DNA of 64,000 nt from Timema cristinae (Eukaryota > Arthropoda > Insecta > Phasmatodea > Timematidae): assembly GCA_039000515.1 (NCBI GenBank), contig JBCFYV010000863.1, positions 30,254 through 94,253 on the forward strand, read 5' to 3'. This document shows, piece after piece, positions 50,294 to 60,003 of this stretch; position 1 is the stretch's first letter; each line of letters begins with the position of its first letter. The notes under the pieces are model-generated. The model was not told where the DNA came from, did no database searches, and worked only from the letters and a program-made list of their open reading frames with translations. Made by a program: the position numbers and the translations under genes.

Positions 50294-50811
50294 GACTCAA
50301 CTAGACTATCTAACGACTCTGGACTTGACTCAACTAGACTATCTAACGACTCTGGACTTGACTCAACTAGACTATCTAACGACTCTGGACTTGACTCAAC
50401 TAGACTATCTAACGACTCTGGACTTGACTCAACTAGACTATCTAACGACTCTGGACTTGACTCAACTAGACTATCTAACGACTCTGGACTTGACTCAACT
50501 AGACTATCTAACGACTCTGGACTTGACTCAACTAGACTATCTAACGACTCTGGACTTGACTCAACTAGACTATCTAACGACTCTGGACTTGACTCAACTA
50601 GACTATCTAACGACTCTGGACTTGACTCAACTAGACTATCTAACGACTCTGGACTTGACTCAACTAGACTATCTAACGACTCTGGACTTGACTCAACTAG
50701 ACTATCTAACGACTCTGGACTTGACTCAACTAGACTATCTAACGACTCTGGACTTGACTCAACTAGACTATCTAACGACTCTGGACTTGACTCAACTAGA
50801 CTATCTAACGA
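50294..50811. repeat. 33-bp minisatellite, about 15.7 near-identical copies
   Basis: The unit is GACTCAACTAGACTATCTAA followed by CGACTCTGGACTT, and I saw no difference between copies, unlike the diverged arrays around it. Each unit junction creates TGACTCA, the AP-1/bZIP consensus. One plus frame is open throughout (ATG at 50,292, repeating TQLDYLTTLDL, 174 codons) only because 33 is divisible by three and that frame lacks a stop; there is no upstream coding context, so I do not call it a gene. Homogeneity implies recent expansion, or collapse or expansion during assembly. Confidence 0.97.
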
Positions 50812-51430
50812 ACTGAAAGTATTTCTGCGTGTCTCGTGAAGGTATCTACGCCATGGCCAGGTGCCTACGTGCTGTTCTCAACATCGAGGGCTGTTTCTGC
50901 ACACCCTTCCCTTTCCAGTGGTTAATCTGTTTAACGAGTATAGCACGCTGGGAACAAAACACAGTTCCAATCTAATATTCGACGACTGACGTCTTTTCGA
51001 TATACAGTACATCCAGACATTGTGGTCACGATGATGATGCCGTCAGACTCGCTGGACAGATGGAAATAACTTGCCGTAAGCTATCAACTTTTTCTTTAGA
51101 AGGGGGTTCGAGGCTAATTCTTTCATGTAAAGTAAAAGGGATTTTTCTTACAAGTTGAGAGTGTCTGCCACTCTTGAGTTTATTGACTATTTAAATGCAT
51201 AATTAGGTTAAGTTTTCATTGGTAATGTCATGTTGAGCGTGTCATGAGTGACTTGTTTTTCTGCTTGGTCCTTAAGACCAGTGGTTTCGTTGTAGTGTGT
51301 CTCACTCCTTGGCCTGTATGACCGTATGTGGTCTGCTGTGCCATCAGGCGGGAAAGGGGGAATTTAGGTTGTTGCAGGCTCGATGTCAAGACCTAGTTAG
51401 GTAATGATAAGCTATTGGCACCTCACGCTT
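50812..51430. other. Clean unique spacer
   Basis: GC-moderate, non-repetitive DNA without a convincing frame or promoter. Confidence 0.5.
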
Positions 51431-51750
51431 TGTGGTTCACCTGATTGCGATGTTCAACCTGTGGGTTTGTCACTCCCCTTGTGGCGTGGCCGCGATCAAT
51501 TAGCTGTGGGTGCATTGTGGTTCACCTGATTGCGATGTTCAACCTGTGGGTTTGTCACTCCCCTTGTGGCGTGGCCCGCGATCAATTAGCTTTGGGTGCA
51601 TTGTGGTTCACCTGATTGCGATGTTCAACCTGTGGGTTTGTCACTCCCCTTGTGGCGTGGCCCGCGATCAATTAGCTGTGGGTGCATTGTGGTTCACCTG
51701 ATTGCGGTATTCAACCTGTGGGTTTGTTACTCCCCTTCTGGTGAGGCCCA
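51431..51750. repeat. 86-bp tandem repeat, about 3.7 copies
   Basis: Copies start with TGTGGTTCACCTGATTGCG at 51,431, 51,516, 51,602 and 51,688 (spacing 85, 86, 86). The first three are nearly identical, differing by a single C in GGCCCGCGATC and one base in TAGCTTTGG/TAGCTGTGG. The last diverges after its first half. A 63-codon plus frame inside is a by-product. Confidence 0.95.
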
Positions 51751-52494
51751 CACCCTATTTGATGTTTATGTCTGACTCCCTATGCCTGATATGTAGTTGG
51801 CACCTAGGCTGATCAAGGTTTAACTCATGATACCTGGTTATACTAATTGGTTACTTGCCAGCCGATACTGTATGGAGGCCTAGAATCCTGAATCACAACT
51901 TTCCCTAAGATATTTGCCCGGTGTTTCTATGACCGGAACAAAAAGACAATTCTCTGAAACTTATGTAACTAATTCAATTAGGTAAAGCTAGCTTCACTGT
52001 CATATATCGTTCTAACTTCTTAAAAGAGGGTTGTTTATATTATAAGTTGAGCAGGTCATGTCTCAGTCCTGCTCGCCTGTCATAATCCATTAGATATTTG
52101 TTGCAAAACATTTACTATTGCTAATGTATTGTGTTTGTAGTTTGTGTCTGCCGTCGGGGAGTAACTTAAAATAACTTCAGTTTTGTCTTTCTCTATAAGA
52201 AGTATGATTATACCTCTTCTAAGAGTGGGCCGATGGTTCATAACACTAGCGGCGGCGTCTAATTGTGGTATTAAACCAATATGACGCTTCACGCCTCGTT
52301 CCCTCTGAGTGTTATTTTGGCCTACTCAATAGGTCAACATTGAAAATGATGGATTGTTCTCTGATGTCTAGCTTGTAATTGCTTGCTTTGTTTGTTCTAT
52401 TATACTCTTATGTCAACATGCATTCGAATCTTATGCTTTCAAGTGTTAACCTATCATATATATTTCTCATGTCCATGTAGTAGGCGTATTTAGT
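51751..52494. other. Clean unique spacer
   Basis: Non-repetitive AT-rich DNA. A 70-codon minus frame (52,080-52,292) has no motif and is not called. Confidence 0.5.
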
Positions 52495-52510
52495 GTTAAC
52501 TATAGTTAAC
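52495..52510. repeat. Perfect 16-bp palindrome at array edge
   Basis: GTTAACTATAGTTAAC reads the same on both strands and lies just before the first monomer. Its half GTTAACTATA is also the core of the neighbouring 48,725 array monomer. Confidence 0.9.
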
Positions 52511-52514
52511 CGCT

Positions 52515-54860
52515 AACACTATATAATAAGTTGTTGCCTGATGTAAGGATTGCTACATTTAACTATATAATAAGTTGTGTTCTGATGCGAGGATTGCTAC
52601 ATTTAACTATATAATAAGATGTTGCCTGATGTAAGGATTCCTACATTTAACTATATAATAAGTTGTTGCCTGATGCGAGGATTGCTACATTTAACTATAT
52701 AATAAGTTGTTGCCTGATGCGAGGATTGCTACATTTAACTATATAATAAGATGTTGCCTGATGCGAGGATTGCTACATTTAACTATATAATAAGATGTTG
52801 TCTGATGCGAGGATTGCTACATTTAACTATATAATAAGATGTTGCCTAATGTAAGGATTGCTACATTTAACTATATAATAAGTTGTGTTCTGATGTAAGG
52901 ATTGCTACATCTAACTATATAATAAGTTGTTGTCTGATGCGAGGATTCCTACATTTAACTATATAATAAGATGTTGCCTAATGTAAGGATTGCTACATTT
53001 AACTATATAATAAGTTGTTGTCTGATGTGAGGATTGCTACATTTAACTATATAATAAGTTGTGTTCTGATGCGAGGATTGCTACATTTAACTATATAATA
53101 AGATGTTGTCTGATGCGAGGATTGCTACATTTAACTATATAATAAGATGTTGCCTGATGCGAGGATTGCTACATTTAACTATATAATAAGATGTTGTCTG
53201 ATGCGAGGATTTCTACATTTAACTATATAATAAGATGTTGCCTGATGCGAGGATTGCTACATTTAACTATATAATAAGATGTTGTCTGATGCGAGGATTG
53301 CTACATTTAACTATATAATAAGATGTTGTCTGATGTAAAGATTGCTACATTTAACTATATAATAAGTTGTTGTCTGATGTGAGGATTGCTACATTTAACT
53401 ATATAATAAGATGTTGCCTGATGTGAGGATTGCTACATTTAACTATATAATAAGATGTTGTCTGATGTAAAGATTGCTACATTTAACTATATAATAAGTT
53501 GTTGTCTGATGTGAGGATTGCTACATTTAACTATATAATAAGTTGTGTTCTGATGCGAGGATTGCTACATTTAACTATATAATAAGATGTTGTCTGATGC
53601 GAGGATTGCTACATTTAACTATATAATAAGATGTTGTCTGATGCGAGGATTGCTACATTTAACTATATAATAAGATGTTGCCTGATGCGAGGATTGCTAC
53701 ATTTAACTATATAATAAGATGTTGTCTGATGCGAGGATTGCTACATTTAACTATATAATAAGATGTTGTCTGATGTAAAGATTGCTACATTTAACTATAT
53801 AATAAGTTGTTGTCTGATGTGAGGATTGCTACATTTAACTATATAATAAGTTGTGTTCTGATGCGAGGATTGCTACATTTAACTATATAATAAGATGTTG
53901 TCTGATGCGAGGATTGCTACATTTAACTATATAATAAGATGTTGTCTGATGTAAAGATTGCTACATTTAACTATATAATAAGTTGTTGTCTGATGTGAGG
54001 ATTGCTACATTTAACTATATAATAAGATGTTGCCTGATGTGAGGATTGCTACATTTAACTATATAATAAGATGTTGTCTGATGTAAAGATTGCTACATTT
54101 AACTATATAATAAGTTGTTGTCTGATGTGAGGATTGCTACATTTAACTATATAATAAGTTGTGTTCTGATGCGAGGATTGCTACATTTAACTATATAATA
54201 AGATGTTGTCTGATGCGAGGATTGCTACATTTAACTATATAATAAGATGTTGTCTGATGCGAGGATTGCTACATTTAACTATATAATAAGATGTTGCCTG
54301 ATGCGAGGATTGCTACATTTAACTATATAATAAGATGTTGTCTGATGCGAGGATTGCTACATTTAACTATATAATAAGATGTTGTCTGATGTAAAGATTG
54401 CTACATTTAACTATATAATAAGTTGTTGTCTGATGTGAGGATTGCTACATTTAACTATATAATAAGTTGTGTTCTGATGCGAGGATTGCTACATTTAACT
54501 ATATAATAAGATGTTGTCTGATGCGAGGATTGCTACATTTAACTATATAATAAGATGTTGCCTAATGTAAGGATTGCTACATTTAACTATATAATAAGAT
54601 GTTGCCTGATGCGAGGATTGCTACATTTAACTATATAATAAGATGTTGTCTGATGCGAGGATTGCTACATTTAACTATATAATAAGATGTTGTCTGATGC
54701 GAGGATTGCTACATTTAACTATATAATAAGATGTTGCCTGATGTAAGGATTGCTACATTTAACTATATAATGTTTGTTGCCTAATGCAAGGCTTGTTATA
54801 GTTTACTATATAAAGTAGTGTTTACTGATTTAAGTCTTGTTATCGTTCAGTATAAATACT
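52515..54860. repeat. 44-bp minisatellite, about 51 copies, with 616-bp higher-order repeat
   Basis: The unit is AAGATGTTGTCTGATGCGAG, then GATTGCTACATTTAACTATA and TAAT, 44 bases. Variants differ mainly in GTTGTC/GTTGCC/GTGTTC and in GCGAGG/GTAAGG/GTAAAG/GTGAGG. The variant order from 53,321 to 53,936 (14 monomers) repeats from 53,937 to 54,552, giving a 616-base higher-order unit. The last two monomers (54,770-54,860) are strongly decayed, the usual state of array edges. Confidence 0.97.
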
Positions 54861-55650
54861 ATAATGTTTTATCTCACTTTAAAATAATTAAACGGTAATA
54901 TTTGATGATAAAGTAGAAAGCAAATTTAATCAAATACTTTTCCTTAGAGCTATAAACTCAGTAATAAGAGTAATTTTATTGGTAAATTTTAAAGTTTTTG
55001 TCATATTAAAGTCCCTTGGTTTTGAAAATATGTAGCGCTAATTGTTATTTTGCGTTCATACAAATTAATTTGTCATAACTTATACTGATGTTTGAAAGTT
55101 TCATGCCGACTGTAGAGATTGTCGATACAATTGCGTTTAAGAGATAGACCAGCCATTTATCTGATAATTTGTTCGAGTTACGGTTGGACAGGGCAGAATT
55201 CTTCACGCTTGGGAAGACGGTGAGTTTCAAATGAAGTTGTGAGCTTTACTCCTCAGACCATGTGACCAACGGTGTGGGTGTTAAGCTCTATGTAAACAAA
55301 GATGCGGAACGAAGAGATTTTTAATTTATCATAAATTTCCGAATGGTTATACAAAATGACTGGTGGTTTCTATGTCTAATAACTGCTATAAGAAGCAACG
55401 TCAATGTTAAATGTTAATTATAGTTAGACCTTGTAGTGGATTATTGAAATAAGTTATAGAAGTATCAGATTTTATATATACTACAAACATAAATTCCCAA
55501 ATACTAGGATCAAATAGAAAATAAATAAATTAATAATGAGTAGTTTTTATTATTTAGTAAAATTAGGTATAACACTAATAATTTTAACTATGAAGTTATC
55601 AGTTTTCGTTCCCCAAACAAAACAAATGTTTGAAAAATTACTAGTGATTC
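54861..55650. other. Clean AT-rich unique DNA, no gene seen
   Basis: A 61-codon minus frame at 55,045-55,230 has no recognisable motif. No promoter or repeat was seen. Confidence 0.5.
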
Positions 55651-55932
55651 TATATAACATAATACCCGCCTCTGTGGCGTAGTTGGCTAACGCGCTAGTC
55701 GGGTTGAGCTCGACTGCTGAGGACGGGGAGGTCGAGGTTCGAATCTCGGTCGGGTGAACTGGGGGTGGTTTTTCCCTAAATGGTTTTCCACTCTCCCTCC
55801 ACGCAAATGCGGGTTCATTTCCTCTAATTAAACCTTCCCAATTCATAATGCATTAGTGTAATTAGTACTTAAAGCGTATAACCCGAACGGGTAGTAAGAC
55901 GGTGCTAAATAATAATAATATATAACATAATA
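55651..55932 (+). mobile_element. SINE family A, reference copy with target-site duplication
   Basis: A tRNA-derived SINE from 55,665 to about 55,918. It has an A box TGGCGTAGTTGG (55,675-55,686), a B box GGTTCGAATCT (55,736-55,746), an unrelated body (CTCCCTCCACGCAAATGCGG), the tail CCCGAACGGGTAGTAAGAC and a short AAT run. The flanking 14-base copies TATATAACATAATA at 55,651-55,664 and 55,919-55,932 are a perfect target-site duplication, as left by LINE-driven retrotransposition. Polymerase III would transcribe it from the internal boxes. The antisense strand has a spurious 98-codon frame ([17 protein letters not shown]...). This is the best-preserved family A copy in the window. Confidence 0.92.
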
Positions 55933-57019
55933 GAATATCCTTCTTCTAATAAATTTGTTTGTCTAAATATTAAAAACTTGTTTGCCGTTTTGGATTTATG
56001 TTTCTTAACGATGGATGTTTTTTTTTCAAAAACACAAAACTATTATTTGTCCACCAACTATGTTATAAACAATTTAGTTATTAATATGAATAAATTAATT
56101 ACATTAATTCTTTAACAATATAGATAGCATTAAATAAATTATATAAGAGTATAGCTCAAACGGGTAGTAAGACAAGGTTCAAAAGATAAAAAAAATAAAG
56201 AAAGGAAATTAAAAGATTCAAATTGCAGTATTCAAGCATTACTTTCCAGGAATAATATTATATTAGTAATAAATTGGATTAACATGTTTTGTCCTTTGAT
56301 TTTATATACATTTTTTTGAATGATTTTTAGTAAACTCTAAACAGATATAGACTTTTCAGATTACATATTTTATGGCTTGTTTGGAATAGTTCAACATTGA
56401 AATGTGTTTGTGTGCGAGTAATTATATAAAGGTTTTTTGCACCACATACCAATATTAACTATCGGCTTTAGATTTTTCTAATGAGGAAGATACGATCAAA
56501 AGAAAGTATACCCACATTTTCTTAATGGGAGAGTATAAAACCAATCGGGAATAAAAATCTTAATTTGGTTCAGCCCGCCCATCAAACCGGGATTAAGGCC
56601 CCCATACATCCCATCACCCACAAATCATATTAGATAAGTTTTACGTCTAGTCTGCATGCCCACCAATACGGGTATATTATTGCCGGTTAAAACTTGGGGT
56701 TAGTTCTCAAGCAGAGCAGATAAATAAATAAATGTTTTTAGAAAATGATTATAAAATAACTGAAAACTTTCAATGAATTTGGTAACCTATAGTTTCATCT
56801 TGCCAAAATAAATTTAAATCTAAAATTATGCGTTGAGATTTGATTGTAAATTAATTACTTATAAGTATCCTTTTCTAATTAAGTAATCATAAGTTCAGGT
56901 TTTAAGTCAAGTTGGAACAAGGTTTGTTTTGAGTCTCATTTTTCAATAAAGGCGAAATAAAGTTGGAGGCAGAAATACTATGATATTTGTTGGCAATTTC
57001 CCTCCCCCTCTAAGCAGTG
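55933..57019. other. Clean AT-rich DNA with SINE-tail relic and an unclassified repeat-like patch
   Basis: A relic of the shared SINE tail is listed separately. The patch at 56,540-56,735 (GGTTCAGCCCGCCCATC...) is GC-richer and ends in an AAATA run at 56,719-56,734, which suggests another dispersed element, but no family was recognised. No gene was seen. Confidence 0.4.
56147..56190 (+). mobile_element. SINE tail relic
   Basis: GAGTATAGCTCAAACGGGTA followed by GTAAGACAAGGTTCAAAAGA matches the shared 3' tail with a few changes. No SINE body precedes it, so it is a strongly 5'-truncated copy of a SINE or of the LINE partner. Confidence 0.55.
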
Positions 57020-57170
57020 TATGAGAGAGAGGGTGTGTGTGTGGGTGCCACGCTGTGATTGGTCGCCTGTCAGTGGCGGACGAAGCGCAGGTGTCACCAA
57101 AAGACCACGCGCGCGGAACTTTTGGATTCCCGCGCTATATAAAGTTGTGTGAGCTCGTCCCACTCCTCTC
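57020..57170 (+). promoter_or_regulatory. Putative TATA-type RNA polymerase II promoter
   Basis: Within AT-rich DNA, about 150 bases are GC- and CpG-rich and carry ordered promoter signals: a GAGAGAGAG/GTGTGTGT tract (57,024-57,043), an inverted CCAAT box ATTGG (57,058-57,062), an inverted pair GCGCGGAA (57,111-57,118) and TTCCCGCGC (57,127-57,135) that resembles an E2F-type site, a TATA box TATATAAAG (57,136-57,144), and an initiator-like CTCAGCAG with A at 57,171, about 33 bases after the TATAAA core. The combination is unusually good for an unselected stretch. The gene it would serve is not identified. Confidence 0.5.
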
Positions 57171-57301
57171 AGCAGATTCGAGTCACCCAACTCTGTCCGT
57201 CTGTCTATCTGGTGTCAACCCTCGCTACGTCAACAGGTCGTCATCTCCCGTGGTCAACTCGTGGACAACTCTTGGACAACACTTGCGACTCAATTCTCGA
57301 G
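57171..57301 (+). other. Putative non-coding first exon (5' leader)
   Basis: From the predicted start at 57,171 to a splice donor CGAG/GTAACA (intron GT at 57,302-57,303) lie 131 bases with no ATG. The stretch is CT-rich and clearly different in composition from the AT-rich DNA that begins right after the donor. This fits a leader exon spliced to a distant coding exon; many arthropod genes have long first introns. No downstream exon was recognised before the window end. A plus frame crossing both promoter and exon (57,037-57,351) begins upstream of the TATA box and is probably spurious. Confidence 0.4.
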
Positions 57302-58548
57302 GTAACAATACTAGACCATGGCTAACATTTCATTGTTGGGGCTTTAGCTGAAGGAGGGTGTGAAGTCGAATATAATATTTTTAAATATTACCGAAACCAA
57401 ATTTGAATATTTGTTTTATTACAATAAATAAAATTAAATATTTTACAAGTATGTAACTTTTATGTATTATATATTTTACAGAATTTTATATTGCGAACAC
57501 TTTCAACATATTCTGTCCTAAACCTATAAATTAAGCTATTTTCAAAACACGTAATTTAATAATTTCGTCATGTGAACATTAATTCGTGATGCATACATAA
57601 CAGCACAAAATGATTTATTTTTTAACAAAAATGTTTATTTCTTAAATTTAAATATGTTTACAGTCAAAGCTTGTAATTTTTGAATACGGAATTTTAATCT
57701 CGAATCAAGGTTGAAGCTGATAAATTTTCGAAGTAAATTCAATATTTTTAGAGTTTCAAACCCCCTCCCCCCACAATTGATTGAATACATTTAAATAAAG
57801 AGTGCCACACCTTCCTAATTGTTCACGGCCAACAGAGCGACCCTTTTAATAATATAAGAGTAAAATACAAATCTTATCTTATACGTAAAGATTTTAAAAA
57901 AGCTACAAATACATGTGTTTTCTTGCCTTAAAATTCAATTCACATTTTAATCTTAATTGGGTTGAATTTGAACACAATTGTTAATATGTTTTAATTGCAT
58001 TTGGTTAAGAAATACATAATATCAAATTTGCAACATCCAAGAAGATTTATGTTGTGGTTGGCACACCTGAATTTAGACCGAGATGTCTGGTTTCAATATC
58101 GACTAGGTAGAGTCAACGTGTTATATTAAATGTTTCCAGTTCCTTTTCCAGGCAGATACTAGTACATTTTCTTTATATTCACTCTTTTACTTTTGTCTCA
58201 CTTGCTTTATTAGTGTATATTGTGGTTTGATTAAATAATAAAATGAGCAGCTTTTACATTTCCGGGCACAATATGTTAAAAGACGTAACTTTCTAATAAT
58301 ACTCTATAGAATTGTACCAACTGTTAAACCACTTATTGCTACATTCCCTACTGCTAAAGTCCAATCTAGAAACGAACAACATTTTGATAATTTTAAAGTT
58401 ACTAACCAAATGGAATATATTTACATCCAAACTGATGTCTTCTTAAACTGTCACTATTAATATAGGCCTTATAGTAATTGTTTTAATATATAAGTCACTA
58501 TATTAATATACGGTAAGATATTGTAAATATTGACCACAAAAATGTAAG
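57302..58548. other. AT-rich DNA, possible first intron; no gene seen
   Basis: Clean AT-rich DNA. A weak tRNA-like patch near 58,055-58,125 (GTTGGCAC...GGTTTCAATATC) may be an old SINE head. No open frame or repeat array. Confidence 0.45.
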
Positions 58549-58592
58549 TTTCTAATTTATTATTATTATTATTATTATTATGATTATTATTA

Positions 58593-58657
<65 letters not shown>

Positions 58658-58950
58658 GAACCGCATATTACTAACCGTTCGGGTTATACGCACTTACACT
58701 AATGTGTAATAGTAGGGTGATTGTGAGATGAATTGGAGGACCTACAGTTCAACGTGGGATCCGAACCACGGTGGAGGCCTGACATTCCACACATTCACAA
58801 GTTGTGATTAGTAAACGTCTTGTCAGAGGTAAAGGAAGGGTTTGGCAATCATATAAATCTGTGCCGGGACCGAGGATTGAACCCCGGACCCCAACACAGA
58901 AGTATGACACCTTACCCCTAGACCACCAGGTCAACTCTATTTCCAATTTA
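58549..58950 (-). mobile_element. SINE family B, reverse copy with near-perfect target-site duplication
   Basis: Read on the minus strand: head with CTAGGGGTAAGGTGTCA, B box GGTTCAATCC, body CCTTTACCTCTGACAAGACG and CCACCGTGGTTCGGATCCCA, tail CCCGAACGGTTAGTAATAT, then a long TAA repeat. TTTCTAATTTA (58,549-58,559) and TTTCCAATTTA (58,940-58,950) flank the element with one mismatch, a likely target-site duplication. The long, nearly uninterrupted TAA tail suggests a fairly young insertion. A 73-codon minus frame inside is spurious. Confidence 0.9.
58556..58658. repeat. (TTA)n microsatellite, tail of the reverse SINE B
   Basis: About 34 TTA units with two interruptions (TGATTA and TTTTA). It is continuous with the SINE tail and so was probably seeded by it. 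Confidence 0.9.
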
Positions 58951-59459
58951 AATATTATGTCAGTTACCACCAGAATATAACAATAGAACTCAACATATTC
59001 TTTTTGTTTTGAGATGTCTTTAAAATCAGTAATATAACAATATTAATAGTAGTAATAATAATAATATTTGTACAATAAAATTATAAATAATACGGTAAAA
59101 ATAAGATAAGAACACTAGATCTGGCTATAATAATAATAATTGGAATATTTTATTAACTTTACATAACATACCATCAATTTAAGATATATTATCATAAATA
59201 TTTTCATTTGTTTTTAAAATAAAATATATTTTGGTCAAGTTGTGTGCATTGGATAGTTTTAAATAGGTGTTGAGGTTTTAAGCGAATTATTTTTTATTTT
59301 CATTTTTAAATCAATTTCAATTTATCTGGCCATTATACCTTCTCTTACCTCTGCTCTCCTGGGATATGGAGGAATTAATTTCTGAGAGGAGGGGACACCA
59401 TTATGGTGAACCCACTCTCACCAGATGGTAGGATGGTATGTGGAAATGATGACAGGGAA
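58951..59459. other. AT-rich spacer, no gene seen
   Basis: Short AAT runs at about 59,040-59,070. Nothing else was recognised. Confidence 0.5.
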
Positions 59460-59578
59460 AGTAGAGGGGACCTACAGTTTAACATGGGTTCCGAACCACG
59501 GTGGGCGCTTGGCATTCCACACATCATTCACAAAGCGTAAAAGAACACACTTTGCTAGAGGTGAAGGAAGTAAGGAAA
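59460..59578 (-). mobile_element. SINE family B internal fragment, reverse orientation
   Basis: GGGGACCTACAGTTTAACAT, GGGTTCCGAACCACGGTGG, GGCATTCCACACATCATTCA and GAGGTGAAGGAAG follow the body of family B on the minus strand. Both tail and head are missing, so it is an old truncated copy. Confidence 0.75.
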
Positions 59579-59727
59579 TAATGTATTTTTATAAAATAAA
59601 GTTCCGAAGAATGAAAGAAATATTTATCAGGGATAAAATATGAGTACTAATTTTATACTCACGTTTGTTTTAACACACACATGTAATATTTATTCAATTA
59701 CATACAGAATTGTTATATACTTTTATG

Positions 59728-60003
59728 ATAACCCGGCGGTCTAGCTGTAAGGTGTCAGATTTATGTGCTGGGGTCCGGGGTTCAATCCTCGGTCCCCGGC
59801 ACAGATTTATATGATTAACAAAACCTTCCTTCACCTCTGACAAGACATCTTGTGAATGTGGGGAATGCCAGGCCTACACCGTGGTTCGGAACCCACGTTA
59901 AACTCTAGGTCCTCTATTTTATATCACAATCACCCTACCATTACACATTCGTGTAAGTGCATATAATCCGAGTGGGCATTAAGACGTGGTGCTAATAACG
60001 TTA
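59728..60003 (+). mobile_element. SINE family B, reference forward copy
   Basis: Head ACCCGGCGGTCTAGCTGTAA (A-box region), B box GGTTCAATCC at 59,779-59,788, CCTTCCTTCACCTCTGACAA, GAATGTGGGGAATGCCAGG, CACCGTGGTTCGGAACCCA, AGGTCCTCTATTTTATATC, CACAATCACCCTACCATTAC, and the tail ATCCGAGTGGGCATTAAGAC with GTGGTGCTAATAA. The tail matches the family A tail with several changes, and no long AAT run remains. No target-site duplication was found, which suggests an older copy. Confidence 0.88.

Noticed and set aside
50292..50816. 174-codon open frame with 11-residue repeats (TQLDYLTTLDL)
   Set aside because: It exists because the 33-bp unit divides by three and this frame lacks a stop. It starts and ends with the array, and no promoter or non-repeat coding sequence adjoins it.
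48725..54860. CRISPR array or integron-like repeat
   Set aside because: Monomers are contiguous with no unique spacers, and the context is eukaryotic. These are minisatellites.
55675..55746. True tRNA gene from the A and B boxes
   Set aside because: The sequence after the B box does not fold back to an acceptor stem and continues into a SINE body and tail with a target-site duplication.
55550..55846. 98-codon minus frame
   Set aside because: It is the antisense of a tRNA-derived SINE; such frames are common false gene predictions.
57037..57351. 104-codon plus frame across the promoter region
   Set aside because: Its ATG lies upstream of the TATA box and predicted start, and it reads through the splice donor.
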